From: Pseudomonas sp.
Lineage (GTDB): Bacteria > Pseudomonadota > Gammaproteobacteria > Pseudomonadales > Pseudomonadaceae
Length of the DNA stretch: 11,945 nt
Direction of reading: 5' to 3'
NCBI GenBank assembly: GCA_003523465.1
Contig: DQAA01000636.1
Coordinates: forward strand, 511 to 12,455
Of this stretch, positions 1 to 7,388 are shown piece after piece; position 1 is the first letter of the stretch; every line of letters begins with the position of its first letter. The position numbers and the translations under genes are program-made. Under the pieces are notes generated by a model. That model saw nothing but the letters and a program-made list of their open reading frames with translations, did no database searches and had not been told where the DNA came from.

Positions 1-41
1 GGGTTCTTGGTTGGAGAACGCTGGCGCCCGCCATGAACCCG

Positions 42-62
42 CAGGGCCGCCCGGCGGCCCTG
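42..62 (-). terminator. GC-rich hairpin just downstream of the C39-like gene
   Basis: A 21-base near-palindrome has two 10-base arms that are exact reverse complements (42-51 and 53-62) around one central base. It begins 7 bases past the stop codon of the C39-like gene. The position fits a transcription end for the six-gene minus-strand operon, but no T-tract follows the stem on either strand. It may therefore be a weak or Rho-assisted terminator or a transcript-stabilising stem. A second, looser inverted repeat (1-6 with 35-40) lies just beyond it. Confidence 0.4.
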
Positions 63-69
63 AAGTCCA

Positions 70-789
70 TCAATAGAAGTAATCGTTCTCGAACTTCTTG
101 TCCCGCCCCACCACCACGCTGTGATCGATGCGGCAAAGCGTCGAACTCTTGTTCGGCCCCCAGTGGCGGCAGTAGTAGCGGCCTTCGTTGATCGCCTCGC
201 CGTCTTCCTCGAACACCTCGATCACCGCGTTCCACAGCGAAACCCGCGGCGCTTCGCTGGTGGGGTCGAGGCACAGCAGGTGGGTAATCTGCAGCTCCTC
301 GTCATCGTCGTCGGCCTGATAGCCCTGGTAGCCGATGACCAGCAGCCAGTGCCCCGAGCCGTCATCCCACTCGACGCCGGCAATGGGGATTTTCCGCTCG
401 TCGATCGCATCGGCGATGTTGCGGATGGTCTTCTTGCGGCGGCTGGCGGTTTCCAGCAGGTCAGCGGTTACCCCGGTGCGGCGGAAGATATCCACCAGCA
501 GGCTCACTTCGAAATTGTCGGTCCCTTCGGAAACCAGCGCACCGAAGCTCCACAGGGATTCGCGGAAACGGCCCAGGCGGGTACGGCCGTCGAAACGATC
601 CAGGCTCTGCGCCTGCTCGCGGGACATCACGCCCAGGGCGATCAAGGCCATCACCACGCAATAAGGGCCACAGGCACCGTCCATCTCGCCCTGGCGCAGA
701 TGGACCAGATCCTGGGAGCGAGGATGGGCGATGGTCGTCGGGCCATCGGGAGACACGGACAGCCAGGGGCTGACGAACATGCGATTCAT
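70..789 (-). CDS. C39/papain-like cysteine peptidase-like protein
   Basis: Predicted cytosolic protein of 239 residues with no signal peptide or membrane segment. Around residues 37-44 the motif DGACGPYC resembles the nucleophile region of peptidase C39-like and other papain-fold enzymes, with C40 (or C44) as candidate nucleophile and Q33 as a possible oxyanion-hole glutamine, one position further away than usual. GHWLLVIGY (146-154) supplies the histidine (H147), and LDP (174-176) the aspartate. Order and spacing fit a Cys-His-Asp triad. An acidic run (160-165) lies between the His and Asp motifs. The ATG start at 789 has an AAGGA about 10 bases upstream; Met4 is an alternative. The gene follows hsdR by 72 bases on the same strand, so it is probably the last cistron of the operon. 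Whether it cleaves proteins, is a non-peptidase relative, or acts as a defence effector cannot be told. The fold is inferred from motifs only. Confidence 0.7.
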   Translation of the reverse strand: MNRMFVSPWLSVSPDGPTTIAHPRSQDLVHLRQGEMDGACGPYCVVMALIALGVMSREQAQSLDRFDGRTRLGRFRESLWSFGALVSEGTDNFEVSLLVDIFRRTGVTADLLETASRRKKTIRNIADAIDERKIPIAGVEWDDGSGHWLLVIGYQGYQADDDDEELQITHLLCLDPTSEAPRVSLWNAVIEVFEEDGEAINEGRYYCRHWGPNKSSTLCRIDHSVVVGRDKKFENDYFY

Positions 790-820
790 GGAAAGTCATT
801 CCTTTGGTTTGAAGGGACGA

Positions 821-842
821 GGGCTGTCGACAGCAACAGCCC
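821..842 (-). other. Inverted repeat between hsdR and the C39-like gene
   Basis: Seven-base arms (821-827 and 836-842) pair exactly across 8 bases. A competing perfect 12-base palindrome with GTCGAC at its centre spans 823-834. Either could form an RNA hairpin in the 72-base gap after hsdR. No T-tract follows on the minus strand, so it is not a standard terminator. It may dampen read-through into the downstream gene, or mean nothing. Confidence 0.25.
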
Positions 843-861
843 CACAAGCAATGTCACCCGA

Positions 862-3800
862 TCAGGCCACCAGCGCCCCGGCCTCGATCCGCTCAAGCGC
901 CACGATCAGCGCCTCGACACGGCTGGACTCGAACAGGACGTCCGGCCCCATCGGGGTCAGGTCGGTGAACGGCGAGGCGTACAGCGACTCCGCCCGCATC
1001 ACGCCATGCTCGGTCAGGTGCTGAATGATCAGGTTGGTGAATTCCAGCTGATCGGCGCTCATCGCCTTGCCCGCGATGAACTCCCCCAGCGCCGTGGTGG
1101 CCGCTTCACGCTCCAGCCCGACCAGGGAGCGGACGAACAGACCGAGGCCATTGGCCTGCTCTTTCGCCCGGTGGATATCGCCAGCGCCGGCACCGCTTTC
1201 CTGAAGCATCTGCTCCAGCGCCTGCAGGTCCAGAGCGGTCAGCTGCTGGTTGCGCCGCAGTTTCTGCAAGGACAGGTGATCCTGATGCGCCCGCAGGAAC
1301 GCCCGGGCCTTTTCGCGGAAGCGTTCGAAGCTGGCGGGATTGACCATCGTCGGCATCGCCACCTCCTCGATCTGCCCCAGTTCATCTTCGAAATGGGTGT
1401 AGACGGTCACCCCCTGCGCCTTCTCCAGCAGCTTGATCAGGTCCCGCAGCTTGCGACGCACCTGTTCCAGCATCGAAACGGTGACGTCCTGCCACCAGTC
1501 TTCGCCGGTAACCGCTTCGATCAAAAGTATGTGCTTGGCAATGGTCGGAATGTTCGACTGCCCCAGCAACGCCTCCGCCAGCTCGCGGACCTTCTCGCTC
1601 AAACGGGCGAAGCCGGGCTCGGCATTGAGGATGCACAACTGCAAGCGCATCAGCAGCAGGTCGAAGCGCTTCGCCTCCTCGTTTTCCTCGGGCACGGTGC
1701 TTGGCAGCCCGGACAGATGTTCTGCCAGCTCGTGCAGTTGGGCATCGCTCAAGGTCTTCCATGCGGCCAGGTTGGCGTAGGCCTCCACATGCCGGCGCTT
1801 GGGCCTGACGACAAAATTGTCCAGGGTCATGGCCGCCACCCGCTCGTGCAGCAGCACGGCGATGTCCTCGCGCAGTTGTTCGTCGCTGTACAGCGGAGCA
1901 TCACCGTCTCCCACCGGCGCGGTGCTGCGTCGACGGTCCAGGGCCCTCAGCAGTTCCAGGCGCGACTTGAACAGCCGCTGGCCCAGCGGTTCGCCCAAGG
2001 TGCCCTCGCTGGGTTCGGGGTTCTGGTTGAAGAATTCGAGGTTCTGGCAGAAGTCGAAGATGAAGAAGTCTTCCTTGTTCTGCCCCGGCCCGTAGAGGTT
2101 CGGACTCAGTCGGGTACCACGCCCCACCATCTGCCAGAACTTGGCCTTGGAGCGCACGATCTTGAAGAACACCAGGTTGACCACCTCCGGCACGTCGATG
2201 CCGGTGTCGAGCATGTCCACGGAAATGGCGATATGGGGGGCCTTGTCCTTGATCGAGAAGTCATCGATCAGGCTCTGGGCGTATTCGGTCTTGTAGGTGA
2301 TGATCCGCGCGAACGCGCCTTTGCGGTCCGGATAGTTCTCGTCGAAGCGTTCGGCAATGAACGCCGCGTGCGCGTTGTTCTTGGCGAAGATGATGGTCTT
2401 GCCCAGGCGGTCGCCACCGGCCACCTTGTGGCCGCGCTCCATCAGGGTCTGCAGGACCTTGTCCACCGTGTCGGTGTTGAACAGCCAGCGGTTGACCGCG
2501 TCGGCGTTGACCTCATCGGGCTGCTCGTCGTCCTCGCCCCAGTCGGCCTCGTCCCACTCGTCCTTCTCGTCTTCGCTGAGGTCATCGTAACGGATGCCCT
2601 CGCGCTGGAACTTCAGGGGCACCGACACGCCACGCGGCTTCACCAGATAGCCTTCGGCGATGGCGTCATCGAGGGTGTAGGCATCGGTAGGGACGCCGCT
2701 TTCCAGGTTGAACAGCCCATAGGTATTGCGATCGATCTCGTCCTTGGGCGTAGCCGTCAGGCCCACCAGCAGGGCATCGAAGTAGGAGAAGATCGCCCGG
2801 TACTTCTGGTACACCGAACGGTGCGCCTCATCGATCACGATCAGGTCGAAATGCCCCACGCCAAAGCGGCGCTCACTGCCCTGCTTCTCGTCGATCAAGC
2901 CCATCATGGTGGGATAGGTCGAGACGTAGATCCGCCCTTCGGTGTTCTTTTCCGTCACCAGGTTCACCGGGGACGCCGACGGCAGGAATGTCTTGAAGGC
3001 ATTGGCGGCCTGGTTGACCAGGGCCACACGGTCCGCCAGGAACAGGATGCGCTTGGCCCAGTTGCAACGCATCAGCAGGTCGCACAGGGCAATTACCGTA
3101 CGGGTCTTGCCCGCGCCCGTGGCCATCACCACCAGAGCCTTGCGCTGGTGGTCCTGCTCGAAGGTCTCGCCGATGCGGCGGATTGCCCGCAACTGGTAAT
3201 GGCGCTCGACGATGGCCGGATTGATGCTCGCCTCGCCCAGCGGCTTTCGGCTGCTGCGCCGTTGCACCAGCAGTTCCAGCTCGGCTTTCTTGTGGAAACC
3301 CTGGACCAGGCGCGGCGGGTACATCTGGTTGTCCCACAGCCAATGCTCGTAGCCATTGGTGTAGTAGATCAGCGGGCGTTGGCCGTAGGCCTGTTCCAGG
3401 CAATCGGCGTACAGCTTGGCCTGCTGCTGCCCTTCCAGCGGATCGCGCTGGGTACGCTTGGCCTCGATCAGCGCCAGCGGCTTGCCATCGTCGCCCCACA
3501 ACACGTAGTCGACGAAACCCTCGCCCTTCTCGTTGGGCATGCCGGCGACGCGGTACTCGCGGTCACGCGGCTGGTCCAGCGCCCAGCCGGCTTCATGCAG
3601 CAGTTGATCGATGAACAGGTCGCGGGTCTGGGCTTCGTCGTAGTCGTGGGTATCGACGACCTTGGCGTTGAGCAGCTTGGCCTGGGAGATCTCCTGGCGC
3701 AGCCTGGCCAGCTCGGCGTCCAGCTCGGCGTTGCGCGTCTGGTACTCGACCAGTTCGGCATCACGTCGCACCAGGTCGGTCTCGAGTTTCTTCAGTTGCT

Positions 3801-4263
3801 CCTGGCTTTTCTGCACCGCATCCCGCGGCGATGCCGGCAGCAGCGAAGAGCGGAAGGCCAGGGTGCCTTCCGGCTTGCCGGCAGGGGTGCGGGCGTAGTG
3901 ACGCGCCAGCCAGTAGGCAACGTGGAACAGCTCGCTGACCACGGCTCGCGCGTCCTGTTCCCGCACCGGGCGGGCACTGTGTACGGCATCGTTGCCACGC
4001 TTGCGGATGATCTCCATCTTGGCGTGCAGCATCGGCCCCACCAGCACCTTGAACGTCGGCTCGAACAGGTGTGCCGAGAGGTCGTTCTTGTACGGCGCGC
4101 GCAGGCTTTCATCCGCGCGATACAACCAGTTCACCAACAACTCCAGGGCGCGCCGCGCATAGAAGCAGCTGGAGCGCGGATCGGCATGCACATTGACCTC
4201 GGCGTTCACCGCTTCGTCATGCAGCTCGGGCCATTCGGCGCGCAGGAAGGCGAAGTTGCTCAT
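862..4263 (-). CDS. hsdR: Type I restriction endonuclease, HsdR subunit (EcoEI-like)
   Basis: Motor and nuclease subunit of a type I restriction-modification complex, 1133 residues, a normal full length. Residues about 15-120 match the DUF4145-type N-terminal region common in EcoEI-like HsdR (DPRSSCFYARRALELLVNWL at 28-47), and a heptad-rich helix spans about 150-200. The nuclease core has D252, E267 and K269 in a PD-(D/E)xK arrangement. The SF2 translocase follows, with Walker A ATGAGKT (381-387), DEAH (478-481), TATP (503-506) and motif VI QMVGRGTR (711-718). The C-terminal part is helical and of the EcoEI_R type. All catalytic motifs are intact, so it should be active with HsdM and HsdS. 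The ATG at 4263 has AGGA 9 bases upstream and overlaps the stop of a preceding 21-codon ORF. It lies 297 bases after hsdS, unlike the tight hsdM-hsdS junction, so it may also have its own expression control. Confidence 0.97.
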   Translation of the reverse strand: MSNFAFLRAEWPELHDEAVNAEVNVHADPRSSCFYARRALELLVNWLYRADESLRAPYKNDLSAHLFEPTFKVLVGPMLHAKMEIIRKRGNDAVHSARPVREQDARAVVSELFHVAYWLARHYARTPAGKPEGTLAFRSSLLPASPRDAVQKSQEQLKKLETDLVRRDAELVEYQTRNAELDAELARLRQEISQAKLLNAKVVDTHDYDEAQTRDLFIDQLLHEAGWALDQPRDREYRVAGMPNEKGEGFVDYVLWGDDGKPLALIEAKRTQRDPLEGQQQAKLYADCLEQAYGQRPLIYYTNGYEHWLWDNQMYPPRLVQGFHKKAELELLVQRRSSRKPLGEASINPAIVERHYQLRAIRRIGETFEQDHQRKALVVMATGAGKTRTVIALCDLLMRCNWAKRILFLADRVALVNQAANAFKTFLPSASPVNLVTEKNTEGRIYVSTYPTMMGLIDEKQGSERRFGVGHFDLIVIDEAHRSVYQKYRAIFSYFDALLVGLTATPKDEIDRNTYGLFNLESGVPTDAYTLDDAIAEGYLVKPRGVSVPLKFQREGIRYDDLSEDEKDEWDEADWGEDDEQPDEVNADAVNRWLFNTDTVDKVLQTLMERGHKVAGGDRLGKTIIFAKNNAHAAFIAERFDENYPDRKGAFARIITYKTEYAQSLIDDFSIKDKAPHIAISVDMLDTGIDVPEVVNLVFFKIVRSKAKFWQMVGRGTRLSPNLYGPGQNKEDFFIFDFCQNLEFFNQNPEPSEGTLGEPLGQRLFKSRLELLRALDRRRSTAPVGDGDAPLYSDEQLREDIAVLLHERVAAMTLDNFVVRPKRRHVEAYANLAAWKTLSDAQLHELAEHLSGLPSTVPEENEEAKRFDLLLMRLQLCILNAEPGFARLSEKVRELAEALLGQSNIPTIAKHILLIEAVTGEDWWQDVTVSMLEQVRRKLRDLIKLLEKAQGVTVYTHFEDELGQIEEVAMPTMVNPASFERFREKARAFLRAHQDHLSLQKLRRNQQLTALDLQALEQMLQESGAGAGDIHRAKEQANGLGLFVRSLVGLEREAATTALGEFIAGKAMSADQLEFTNLIIQHLTEHGVMRAESLYASPFTDLTPMGPDVLFESSRVEALIVALERIEAGALVA

Positions 4264-4325
4264 CGGGCGGCATCCTTGTGCTGTAGCAGCTGGGCCGGGC
4301 AGGTCATGCGGGGTGCGGCGGTCAT
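4260..4325 (-). CDS. Micro-ORF (21 aa) overlapping the hsdR start
   Basis: A 21-codon reading frame starts with ATG at 4325, one base after the stop of the preceding micro-ORF. Its TGA overlaps the hsdR ATG in the arrangement ATGA. The peptide (MTAAPRMTCPAQLL...) resembles nothing I recognise and is not hydrophobic. The geometry is that of a translationally coupled leader, in which ribosomes finishing here would reinitiate at hsdR. There is no independent evidence that it is translated, and such overlaps arise by chance in GC-rich DNA. Confidence 0.25.
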   Translation of the reverse strand: MTAAPRMTCPAQLLQHKDAAR

Positions 4326-4326
4326 G

Positions 4327-4422
4327 TCACCATCCTTGAAGTATTGCGTCGGTATCCAGACGGTTGGTCAGGTACGGAGTGAAACCGGCAAATAGGATAC
4401 AAAGTGCCAGCATCTCGCGCAT
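4327..4422 (-). CDS. Micro-ORF (31 aa), hydrophobic peptide upstream of hsdR
   Basis: A short reading frame in the 297-base gap between hsdS and hsdR. ATG at 4422 is preceded by GGAGG about 11 bases away. ATG at 4413 (28 residues) has GGAG 9 bases upstream and is an equally good start. The peptide has a hydrophobic stretch (MLALCILFAGFTPYL) followed by a polar tail, the profile of a small membrane peptide. Its stop is one base before the next micro-ORF, which overlaps hsdR. It could be a leader peptide, a small membrane protein, the remnant of a lost gene between hsdS and hsdR, or chance. I do not recognise any homologue. Confidence 0.25.
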   Translation of the reverse strand: MREMLALCILFAGFTPYLTNRLDTDAILQGW

Positions 4423-4444
4423 CTCCAGATTGCCCTCCACTCTG

Positions 4445-4475
4445 CCCAGGCTTGCCGGCGTGGCGGATGCCTGGG
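4445..4475 (-). other. Stem-loop between hsdS and hsdR
   Basis: Seven-base arms (4445-4451 and 4469-4475) are exact reverse complements across 17 bases, with a minor inner CCG/CGG pairing. It lies about 80 bases past the hsdS stop and upstream of the hydrophobic micro-ORF. There is no T-tract, so a terminator role is doubtful. It may be an attenuating or processing structure between hsdS and hsdR. Confidence 0.25.
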
Positions 4476-4554
4476 TAGAGCTTCAGCGCGCCAACGGACT
4501 CCAGACTTCACGCAAGGTGCGGGACCAGGCAGGAAGCAGGGAGCCGTGCATGGG

Positions 4555-5733
4555 TCAGAGCTCGCCTCGGAAGGCACGGTATTGGAGGGAGGCGTAAAGG
4601 ACGTCAAGTTCCTGAAGCTGGTTCAAATAACGTGCCCTCATCGCGTCAATCTGGTCGACAAGTGCCAAATATCCGGCTTGTGCATCACGCGAAGGAATCA
4701 CTAATGGAGCTGAACGCACGTCGGAAACACTTATGGTATTTAACCCGGATGTTGTTTTACCCGACCGATGCAGATGGCGACGCCCAACTGATGAGTTCAG
4801 GTAATCACACGCGAATCTTGGCAGAACCCGAGACTCGTCGAAACGAACCCTGATGAGATGGTTCTGGTGCGTACATACTTCAATCGATGCGTCCCACAAT
4901 GCACAGCGACCTACCTCTTCGGGGTTTCCATGCCCTTCCACGATTAGCACATCGTTGCGTTGAAGCGCTGTCCGGGCAAGCTCCGCATCTGTGATACGAA
5001 TATTCTTGACCTCGTCCATCAGCAAGTAACCACGATAAACGTTGGCTACACGAAGATAAGGTATCTCACGCTCATGCTTTTTCCTCGCCCCCGTGACCTG
5101 GAGACCGCCCTGAACTACCGCGACATCGCCTACGCATAACGTTTTCTCACCTGCAGGTGATGCTTCCAGTGTCTTGCTGAGCGCAGCCGCAGCTAAAGCA
5201 TTTAAATGCTCCATGGACGTTCTACGCTGCGCGATCAAGTGCTCCACTGCTTCCAGAACACTTGAAATTCTCCTCTGTACGGCCAGTGGAGGCAGGGGCA
5301 CTCTAAGCGACTTCAGAACAGATGCATTCACTCCAGCTTGTGCAGCACCACGAGCAGAAGAAAAAACCTGAGCCCAGTAATCTGGTGTTTTAAAAAACTG
5401 AATCAGATAAGCAGGATCCACTTCAGGCCCACATCGGACACGAATCAAATACGAAGCAAATACCGCATCTGCAGGACACTCTCTGACGAGAAAGCTCTTT
5501 CCTGTGGTTGCGCCTGTTCGGGCGAAGACTATGTCACCGGACTGCAGGCGCGACTCGTCAGCAACATTCTCGTCACAATCACACCAAGGAACACGGTCCC
5601 AGTCGACAGTGTTGTCCTGAATGTCGGTAATTCTCAGAAACTTGGGGCCGACACGTTCAAAATTAGCGGACGCCGTCACGCCATAGCGCACTGACTCGGA
5701 AATTTCGCCCAAGGAAATAGTGCGCCATATCAC
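4555..5733 (-). CDS. hsdS: Type I restriction-modification specificity subunit HsdS
   Basis: DNA-recognition subunit that sets the bipartite target sequence for modification and restriction; 392 residues, normal for a two-domain HsdS. TRD1 spans about 1-150, with the repeated-type motif GDIVFARTG at 66-74. A conserved helical spacer follows (about 150-190). TRD2 spans about 195-345, with the matching motif NDVLIVEGHGN at 260-270, and a C-terminal helical spacer (about 350-392) ends in QYRAFRGEL. The start is GTG at 5733 and overlaps the hsdM stop (GTGA), with GAGGAG 9 bases upstream, so translation is probably coupled to hsdM. The gene is visibly AT-richer than most of the locus; a hand count of 5401-5460 gives 27 of 60 G+C. 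This is typical of specificity genes exchanged by horizontal transfer. The target sequence cannot be predicted here. Confidence 0.96.
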   Translation of the reverse strand: MIWRTISLGEISESVRYGVTASANFERVGPKFLRITDIQDNTVDWDRVPWCDCDENVADESRLQSGDIVFARTGATTGKSFLVRECPADAVFASYLIRVRCGPEVDPAYLIQFFKTPDYWAQVFSSARGAAQAGVNASVLKSLRVPLPPLAVQRRISSVLEAVEHLIAQRRTSMEHLNALAAAALSKTLEASPAGEKTLCVGDVAVVQGGLQVTGARKKHEREIPYLRVANVYRGYLLMDEVKNIRITDAELARTALQRNDVLIVEGHGNPEEVGRCALWDASIEVCTHQNHLIRVRFDESRVLPRFACDYLNSSVGRRHLHRSGKTTSGLNTISVSDVRSAPLVIPSRDAQAGYLALVDQIDAMRARYLNQLQELDVLYASLQYRAFRGEL

Positions 5734-7268
5734 TGGAGCATACTCCTCAAAGCAGCTATTCCTTGCGAGATATCCCTATCAATGCCTTCCAGAACATCCA
5801 ATATCTCAGACGGTGCCGCGTGGCTGACCTCGCCTTGGCAAATATCTTTGTATTTATTTACGCTGAGATCATAGCCATTCCCCACAATCTCCTCTCGTGA
5901 GACGCAAAAGCTCTGCTCGGATCGGCTACGGTTCAACTCTGAAGAACGACGCTCGGCCCACCGTGCAAGCACATCCGGTAGATTATTTTTGCAATGGTCC
6001 TCTTCAGTCAGAGACACAGCCGGCATAACGCCAATTTTCGTTTCATCAAGCAAGTGCCTGCGCTTGTCGTCCAGGCTCATCCCATCGGCCTGCAAGTCAT
6101 AAAACCAAACGTGGTCAGTGCCGCCAGAGTTGGTCTTGGTAAACAACAGAATAGAGGTGGCAACACCAGCGTAAGGTTTAAAAACACCGCTGGGGAGCTT
6201 CACCACGCCTTCCAGCTTGTGATCCTCGACCAGGATCCGCCGCAAGTCCTTGTGCGCCTTGGTAGACCCGAACACCACCCCATCCGGCACGATCACCGCC
6301 GCCCGGCCACCCGGTTTCAGCAGGCGCAGGAAGAGCGCGAGGAACAGCAGTTCGGTCTTCTTGGTCTTGACGATCCGCTGCAGGTCCTTGGCGGTGCTTT
6401 CATAGTCCAGGCTGCCGGCGAACGGCGGGTTGGCGAGGATCAGGCTGTAGCGCTCGGCTTCGCCGGCAGCGCTTTCGGCCAGCGAGTCGCGGTAGCGGAT
6501 ATCCGGGTTTTCCACACCGTGCAGCAGCATGTTCATGCTGCCGATGCGCAGCATGGTGTTGTCGAAGTCGAAGCCGTGGAACATGCCGTGATGGAAGTGC
6601 TCGCGCTGGGCCGGATCGAGCAACAGGTCGGGGTGGTGGTCGCGCAGGTATTCACCGGCCGCCACCAGGAAGCCGCAGGTGCCGCTGGCCGGGTCGCAGA
6701 TCACGTCGTTGGGCTTGGGCGCGGTGAGCGCGACCATCAACTGGATGATATGTCGCGGCGTACGGAACTGGCCGTTCTGGCCGGCGGCGGCAATCTTGCC
6801 GAGCATGTACTCGTAGATGTCGCCCTTGGTGTCGCGGTCCTGCATGGGGATGCCGTCGAGCAGGTCCACGACCCTGGCCAACAGCGCCGGCGTGGGGATG
6901 GTGAAACGCGCGTCACGCATGTGATGGCTGTAGGTGGAGCCATCATCGCCAAGGGTCTTGAGGAACGGGAATACGTGCTCGCCGACCACCGTGAACATTT
7001 CCGAAGCTTCGAGGTTCTTGAAGCGTGACCAGCGGTACTCGTCGTAGTTGCAGCCGCGCGGATCGAGCCCGCAAGGGAAGATACGCCGTTCCATGTCCCG
7101 CTTGAGACGGTTGGCCTTGTTCTCTTCCAGCGTGTGCAATTCATCGAGGCGACGCAGAAACAGCAGGTAGGTCAGCTGCTCCATGACCTCCATCGGATTG
7201 GAAATGCCACCCGACCAGCAAGCGTTCCAGACCGCGTCGATTTTGCTCTTTAGCTCGCCGGTGATCAC
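5730..7268 (-). CDS. hsdM: Type I restriction-modification DNA methyltransferase HsdM
   Basis: N6-adenine methyltransferase subunit that, with HsdS, methylates the recognition sequence; 512 residues. The N-terminal helical HsdM_N region covers about 1-150. The catalytic domain has RTPRHIIQLM (169-178), the AdoMet-binding motif I DPASGTCGFLVAA (192-204) and the catalytic motif NPPF (280-283), all intact. The start is probably GTG at 7268, preceded by GGAG at 9 bases, giving MITGELKSKI; no ATG fits better. It is separated from GTPase B by 120 bases carrying two hairpins, and it overlaps hsdS by 4 bases. Composition changes within the gene. Codons up to about residue 346 are GC-rich (43 of 60 at 6661-6720), whereas the C-terminal third is AT-rich (25 of 60 at 5821-5880) like hsdS. 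This indicates a mosaic with an exchanged 3' end. Confidence 0.97.
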   Translation of the reverse strand: MITGELKSKIDAVWNACWSGGISNPMEVMEQLTYLLFLRRLDELHTLEENKANRLKRDMERRIFPCGLDPRGCNYDEYRWSRFKNLEASEMFTVVGEHVFPFLKTLGDDGSTYSHHMRDARFTIPTPALLARVVDLLDGIPMQDRDTKGDIYEYMLGKIAAAGQNGQFRTPRHIIQLMVALTAPKPNDVICDPASGTCGFLVAAGEYLRDHHPDLLLDPAQREHFHHGMFHGFDFDNTMLRIGSMNMLLHGVENPDIRYRDSLAESAAGEAERYSLILANPPFAGSLDYESTAKDLQRIVKTKKTELLFLALFLRLLKPGGRAAVIVPDGVVFGSTKAHKDLRRILVEDHKLEGVVKLPSGVFKPYAGVATSILLFTKTNSGGTDHVWFYDLQADGMSLDDKRRHLLDETKIGVMPAVSLTEEDHCKNNLPDVLARWAERRSSELNRSRSEQSFCVSREEIVGNGYDLSVNKYKDICQGEVSHAAPSEILDVLEGIDRDISQGIAALRSMLQ

Positions 7269-7292
7269 CGCGTTGTACTCCAGGAATGTAAG

Positions 7293-7312
7293 ACGCCCGC
7301 ACTGGCGGGCGT
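7293..7312 (-). other. Strong hairpin upstream of hsdM
   Basis: Perfect 8-base arms (7293-7300 and 7305-7312) surround a 4-base loop, only about 25 bases ahead of the hsdM GTG start and just before its GGAG ribosome-binding site. On the minus strand it is followed by CTTACATT rather than a solid T-tract. It may act as an attenuator, a weak terminator or an mRNA-stabilising 5' structure that uncouples hsdM expression from the GTPase genes. Confidence 0.4.
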
Positions 7313-7325
7313 GGAAAAGGGGGGG

Positions 7326-7331
7326 ATGATA
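7326..7331 (-). promoter_or_regulatory. Possible -10 element ahead of hsdM
   Basis: On the minus strand this reads TATCAT, five of six matches to the sigma-70 -10 consensus, about 58 bases upstream of the hsdM start. No convincing -35 hexamer lies 16-18 bases upstream. It is only a hint that hsdM may have its own promoter so that methylation can be established independently of the GTPase genes. Confidence 0.15.
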
Positions 7332-7355
7332 ACTTCACGGGGTCAGTGCTGCATG

Positions 7356-7384
7356 TCGGATGGCACCGTTGGCAGGCCATCCGA
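7356..7384 (-). other. Hairpin immediately after the GTPase B stop
   Basis: Exact 9-base arms (7356-7364 and 7376-7384) enclose an 11-base loop and begin 4 bases past the TAA of GTPase B. The placement is that of a terminator, but the minus-strand sequence after the stem (CATGCAGC...) lacks a T-tract. A 3'-end-protecting stem or partial terminator between the GTPase pair and hsdMSR is plausible. Confidence 0.35.
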
Positions 7385-7388
7385 ACGC

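Noticed and set aside
1..40. Inverted GGGTTC/GAACCC pair that briefly suggested a tRNA T-arm or attachment site
   Set aside because: No acceptor stem, anticodon arm or CCA end can be built and there is no nearby integrase; the window edge limits further judgement.
2500..2585. Acidic D/E-rich insert in HsdR (about residues 561-588)
   Set aside because: Looked unusual, but EcoEI-like HsdR proteins commonly carry an acidic LSEDEK...DEADW-type segment here, so it is a family trait.
121..4395. A 1424-codon open frame on the plus strand opposite hsdR
   Set aside because: It mirrors hsdR on the other strand. Its translation is rich in Q, H, V and L without recognisable domains, as expected from the antisense of a GC-rich gene, while hsdR carries every family motif.
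4368..4607. A 79-codon minus-strand frame across the hsdS end and the gap before hsdR
   Set aside because: Overlaps the conserved C-terminal end of hsdS in another frame; rich in R, P and W without a motif and with no reason to prefer it.
5994..7028. A 344-codon plus-strand frame opposite hsdM
   Set aside because: Antisense shadow of the GC-rich part of hsdM; low-complexity composition and no domain.
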